NCBI GenBank assembly: GCA_964468125.1
Contig: CAYXVF010000020.1
Span: 1 to 64,000, forward strand
Direction: 5' to 3'
DNA from: CAYXVF01 sp964468125
GTDB lineage: Bacteria; Myxococcota; XYA12-FULL-58-9; CAYXVF01
DNA length: 64,000 nt
The position numbers and the translations under genes were made by a program. Of this stretch, positions 61,783 through 64,000 are shown piece after piece. Each line of letters starts with the position of its first letter. Position 1 is the first letter of the stretch. The notes beneath the pieces are model-generated. The model was not told the origin of the DNA. It made no database searches and saw nothing but the letters and a program-made list of their open reading frames with translations.

Positions 61783-63690
61783 ATGCTGGCCTGGCTTCGG
61801 AATACGTGGAAGACGCAACCCGCCATTACGGGGATCTACTGCTCGGATATCGGCGTGAAACGCACCAGCGAGCAGATGTTCGAGATCAACAAGGCGGGGT
61901 TCTTCGACGCCCTCGACGATGAGACCAAGGAGCTGTACGAAAAACTGCTCCTGAAGCATCCGGACCGCACGCGTAAACTAGTTCGACCCTACGAAGACAT
62001 CGTTGCGACCGGGAAAGACGGCGCGAAGCGACAGGCGGAGTTTGAGCGCGTAGCGCTCGAGCTCTTGGAAGATGCGGCGCGCGGCGTCATGGCGCGTTGC
62101 AGTCTCGAGCCTGAAGACATCGACATCGTCATCTGCAATTACATGGCCGGCCAGACTCTGCCTTCCCTCACCGCGCACATCTCGGGCAAGCTCGGTCTGC
62201 GCGACGATGTCTACACGGTGAACATGGGCGACATGGGCTGCTCCGCTGCGGTTGCTTCACTGGACGTCGCGACCCGCGTGTTGAGGAGCTTCAAAGGTCC
62301 GAAGCGCGCGCTCGTCATCTCCACCGAACCGGTGAGCAATCTCTTCCGACCGGCGGACAACGCCGCGGGCGCCGTCGGCAATGCGCTCTTTGGTGAAGGC
62401 AGCGCGGCGATCATACTGTCCACCTACCGCGAGCCAGCACTCTACACGATCCGCGCACAGCAGCGTGTACACCGAACCGACCCGGATAGCCTCGACGCGA
62501 TCAAGACCGTCTGGGCGCACGGCGGTCCGATGATCCAACTCTCGAAAGACATCCCCGCCGTCGCAGGCAAAGCGATCGAAGCGAACCTCAAGCGCTTGGT
62601 ACCCATGCTGCTCTCTCCTTGGGAAAAGCTGAAGTACCTCGTCACCCGGAAGATCCCGAAGTGGCAGCGCAAGATCAGCCGTTGGGCCCTGCACCCGGGC
62701 GGCATGGCCGTCCTGCGCGGCCTGCAGAAGCAGCTTCGCCTCGCCGAGGCGGACCTCGGACCGAGCTATCGGGTCTTTCAAGAGCGCTCGAACATGAGCT
62801 CGCCATCGGTGGTCTACGCCCTCGACCACATCGAGAGACAGCGTCCGAAGGCCGGTGAAAAGGTGCTGATGATGAGCTTCGGCTCGGGCTTCAAGGTCAA
62901 CTCGATGGTGCTGCAGAAGTCGAAGAAGTACATCTACGACAAGGCCGAGAAGTTCGCGGTCGTCGCTGGTGGAACGAGCGGGATCGGTCTCGACGCAGCG
63001 AAGCAGCTCGCCGAGCAAGGCTACCACCTCTTCATCGGCTCGCGACGCGTGGCGCACAACGGGAGCTTCGAGCGAATCAAAGGCGCCACTTATCTGCCCC
63101 TCGACATTACCGATCCGGAGTCCGTGGACAGCTTCGTGAATGAAGTGTGGAAGCGCAGCTTCGGAATCGATGCGCTGATTGTGAGCTCGGGCGTGGCGCC
63201 AAAACCTAAGCTGCAAGGCCAACAAAACCCACACGATATCGTTAATGCGGTGCAGACCAATCTCACGGGCGCGATGATGCTGGTCAACGCGTTCATTCCG
63301 AAGATGCGGGTGAAGGGCAAGGTCGTGCTCCTGAACTCGATCCTCGGCCAGATTCCACTGATGGGCAACGCCGCCTACTGCGCTACGAAGGCGGGGCTTC
63401 ATCACTTTGCCGAATCCGTCGGCGTGGAGCTCAAGCGCGCAGGACGAGGCGTACAGGTTCACTCGCTCTATCCGGCCTACGTGAAGACTCCCATGCTCGA
63501 GGGCGTGCAGAACGGTGGGCGAACCTTCTTGAAGCCCGTAGAGCCCGAGGTGGTCACTCGGCAGATCGCGCGCATTCTCGCAGGTCGAGCACGGGAGGCC
63601 GACGGCTTCATTCTGAAGCGCGACAAGCTCATTGCAGGCTTCTATCACTATCTGCCCGGACCCTTTAAGAATCTGCTCTCCGCCATGTAG
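61783..63690 (+). CDS. 3-ketoacyl-CoA synthase (FAE1/CUT1-like) fused to short-chain dehydrogenase/reductase
   Basis: A 635-residue two-domain protein. Residues 15-375 are a thiolase-fold condensing enzyme nearest to the type III PKS/KCS group of plant fatty-acid elongases: Cys153 in NMGDMGCSAAVASLD, His304 in WALHPGGMAVLRGL, Asn337 in ERSNMSSPSVVYAL, giving the Cys-His-Asn triad. Residues 388-635 are a classical SDR: cofactor motif VVAGGTSGIGLDAAK (GGTSGIG 396-402), DITDP, SSG, and catalytic Ser519, Tyr532 and Lys536 (YCATKAG). The plausible reaction is malonyl-CoA-dependent elongation of an acyl-CoA followed by reduction of the 3-keto group; the real starter, extender and cofactor are unknown. 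There is no N-terminal membrane helix pair as in plant KCS. ATG 61783 behind gggagtttgagg is chosen over earlier in-frame starts that overlap prlC. Confidence 0.88.
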   Translation: MLAWLRNTWKTQPAITGIYCSDIGVKRTSEQMFEINKAGFFDALDDETKELYEKLLLKHPDRTRKLVRPYEDIVATGKDGAKRQAEFERVALELLEDAARGVMARCSLEPEDIDIVICNYMAGQTLPSLTAHISGKLGLRDDVYTVNMGDMGCSAAVASLDVATRVLRSFKGPKRALVISTEPVSNLFRPADNAAGAVGNALFGEGSAAIILSTYREPALYTIRAQQRVHRTDPDSLDAIKTVWAHGGPMIQLSKDIPAVAGKAIEANLKRLVPMLLSPWEKLKYLVTRKIPKWQRKISRWALHPGGMAVLRGLQKQLRLAEADLGPSYRVFQERSNMSSPSVVYALDHIERQRPKAGEKVLMMSFGSGFKVNSMVLQKSKKYIYDKAEKFAVVAGGTSGIGLDAAKQLAEQGYHLFIGSRRVAHNGSFERIKGATYLPLDITDPESVDSFVNEVWKRSFGIDALIVSSGVAPKPKLQGQQNPHDIVNAVQTNLTGAMMLVNAFIPKMRVKGKVVLLNSILGQIPLMGNAAYCATKAGLHHFAESVGVELKRAGRGVQVHSLYPAYVKTPMLEGVQNGGRTFLKPVEPEVVTRQIARILAGRAREADGFILKRDKLIAGFYHYLPGPFKNLLSAM

Positions 63691-63772
63691 AGCGTACCGC
63701 TCCACTGAGGGGCGGTGGGGCTCCCTTGCAACGCGCGTTTTCAGCACGCTCCAACGTGTCCATACTCTGTCA

Positions 63773-64000
63773 GTGGAGTCAGGCGAGAAAGATCCACGTC
63801 GAGTCGAGCTCGATACGATGTGGCGCGACATGGTTCGCGTCGTTGGCCGCATCAGCAACCATCCCGCCTTCTGGCTCGGAGGCTTCGGGGCTGGCGCGCT
63901 CGGCGTCGTGGCAGCTTGGTTCTGGGTCGATGGTCCCCCTCCCTTCCGCCTCCTGGTGGGTGTCCACTTCTTCTTTTACCTTTGGCTCGGGGTCGGTTAT
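63773..64000 (+). CDS. Membrane protein, truncated by the window edge
   Basis: From GTG 63773 an open frame with neighbour-like codon use runs off the right edge. Its first 76 residues show a charged N terminus (ESGEKDPRRVELDTMWRD), then two hydrophobic segments: FWLGGFGAGALGVVAAWFW and PPFRLLVGVHFFFYLWLGVG. It is probably a polytopic inner-membrane protein. Nothing indicates a family. It follows the ketoacyl synthase fusion by 82 nt and may belong to the same unit. Confidence 0.55.
   Translation, partial: MESGEKDPRRVELDTMWRDMVRVVGRISNHPAFWLGGFGAGALGVVAAWFWVDGPPPFRLLVGVHFFFYLWLGVGY

Noticed and set aside
62257..63858. Minus-strand frame of 533 codons opposite the ketoacyl synthase fusion
   Set aside because: Reverse mirror of the active gene; His/Arg-rich composition typical of such shadows.

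Overview
The window looks like chromosomal DNA of a GC-rich (about 63-66 % by hand counts of a few lines) Myxococcota / former Deltaproteobacteria bacterium. The evidence is a giant secreted subtilase ending in a Cys-plus-hydrophobic-plus-polyArg tail of the MYXO-CTERM kind, a tandem PilZ-type protein, many lipoproteins with low-complexity linkers, kinase/TPR proteins, a long-form HMG-CoA synthase, and dense short operons whose genes often overlap by 4 nt (ATGA, GTGA or TTGA). The lineage is an inference. No rRNA, tRNA, CRISPR array, prophage or intact insertion sequence was recognised.

Layout. 1-600: mobile-element debris (IS3 transposase fragment fused to an arsenate-reductase-like fragment). 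0.6-8.3 kb: subtilase with ten Calx-beta repeats, then a terminator. 8.4-14.5 kb (minus): a fused 2-oxoglutarate decarboxylase/dehydrogenase (E2-like domain plus E1), Bcp peroxiredoxin, Rieske oxygenase, D-aminoacyl-tRNA deacylase and a 77-aa protein. 14.6-17.2 kb: type II NADH dehydrogenase, a glutathionyl-hydroquinone reductase gene with its middle deleted, a transposase scrap, trmL. 17.5-25.6 kb: SLC12-like transporter, a frameshifted hypothetical gene, ychF, gluQ, PilZ protein, gpmA, CorC-type protein. 25.7-31.9 kb: tsaC-speA-tatD-like operon, then an N-lobe-less pseudokinase with TPRs. 32.0-35.3 kb (minus): three unrecognised, translationally coupled genes of lower GC, two or three of them exported.

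35.5-46.7 kb: pyrD, acyl-CoA dehydrogenase, a lipoprotein-like protein, an M15-like peptidase, a rhomboid with a TPR-like insert, a FAS1 lipoprotein, HMG-CoA synthase, a MORN/YwqK-like lipoprotein and a YheT-type hydrolase. 46.7-54 kb: NTT-like carrier with a HEAT-like tail, M3-like peptidase, MATE transporter, ferredoxin-reductase-like flavoprotein, PopT (DUF368). 54.0-64 kb: a helix-turn-helix/photoactive-yellow-protein (PYP) fusion, pyrC, a TolB/FlgO-like protein with a histone-H1-like tail, mnmC, prlC, a fusion of a FAE1/CUT1-type 3-ketoacyl-CoA synthase with a short-chain dehydrogenase, and a truncated membrane-protein gene.

Most of the window is housekeeping: TCA cycle, pyrimidines (pyrC, pyrD), polyamines (speA), glycolysis (gpmA), tRNA modification (trmL, tsaC, gluQ, mnmC, dtd). 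The strongest candidates for undescribed biology are the HTH-PYP regulator (54274-54870), which keeps the cysteine that holds the p-coumaroyl chromophore in PYP; the ketoacyl synthase-ketoreductase fusion (61783-63690), which could do the first two steps of fatty-acyl elongation in one chain behind a leader terminator; and the three-gene exported cassette at 31966-35269.
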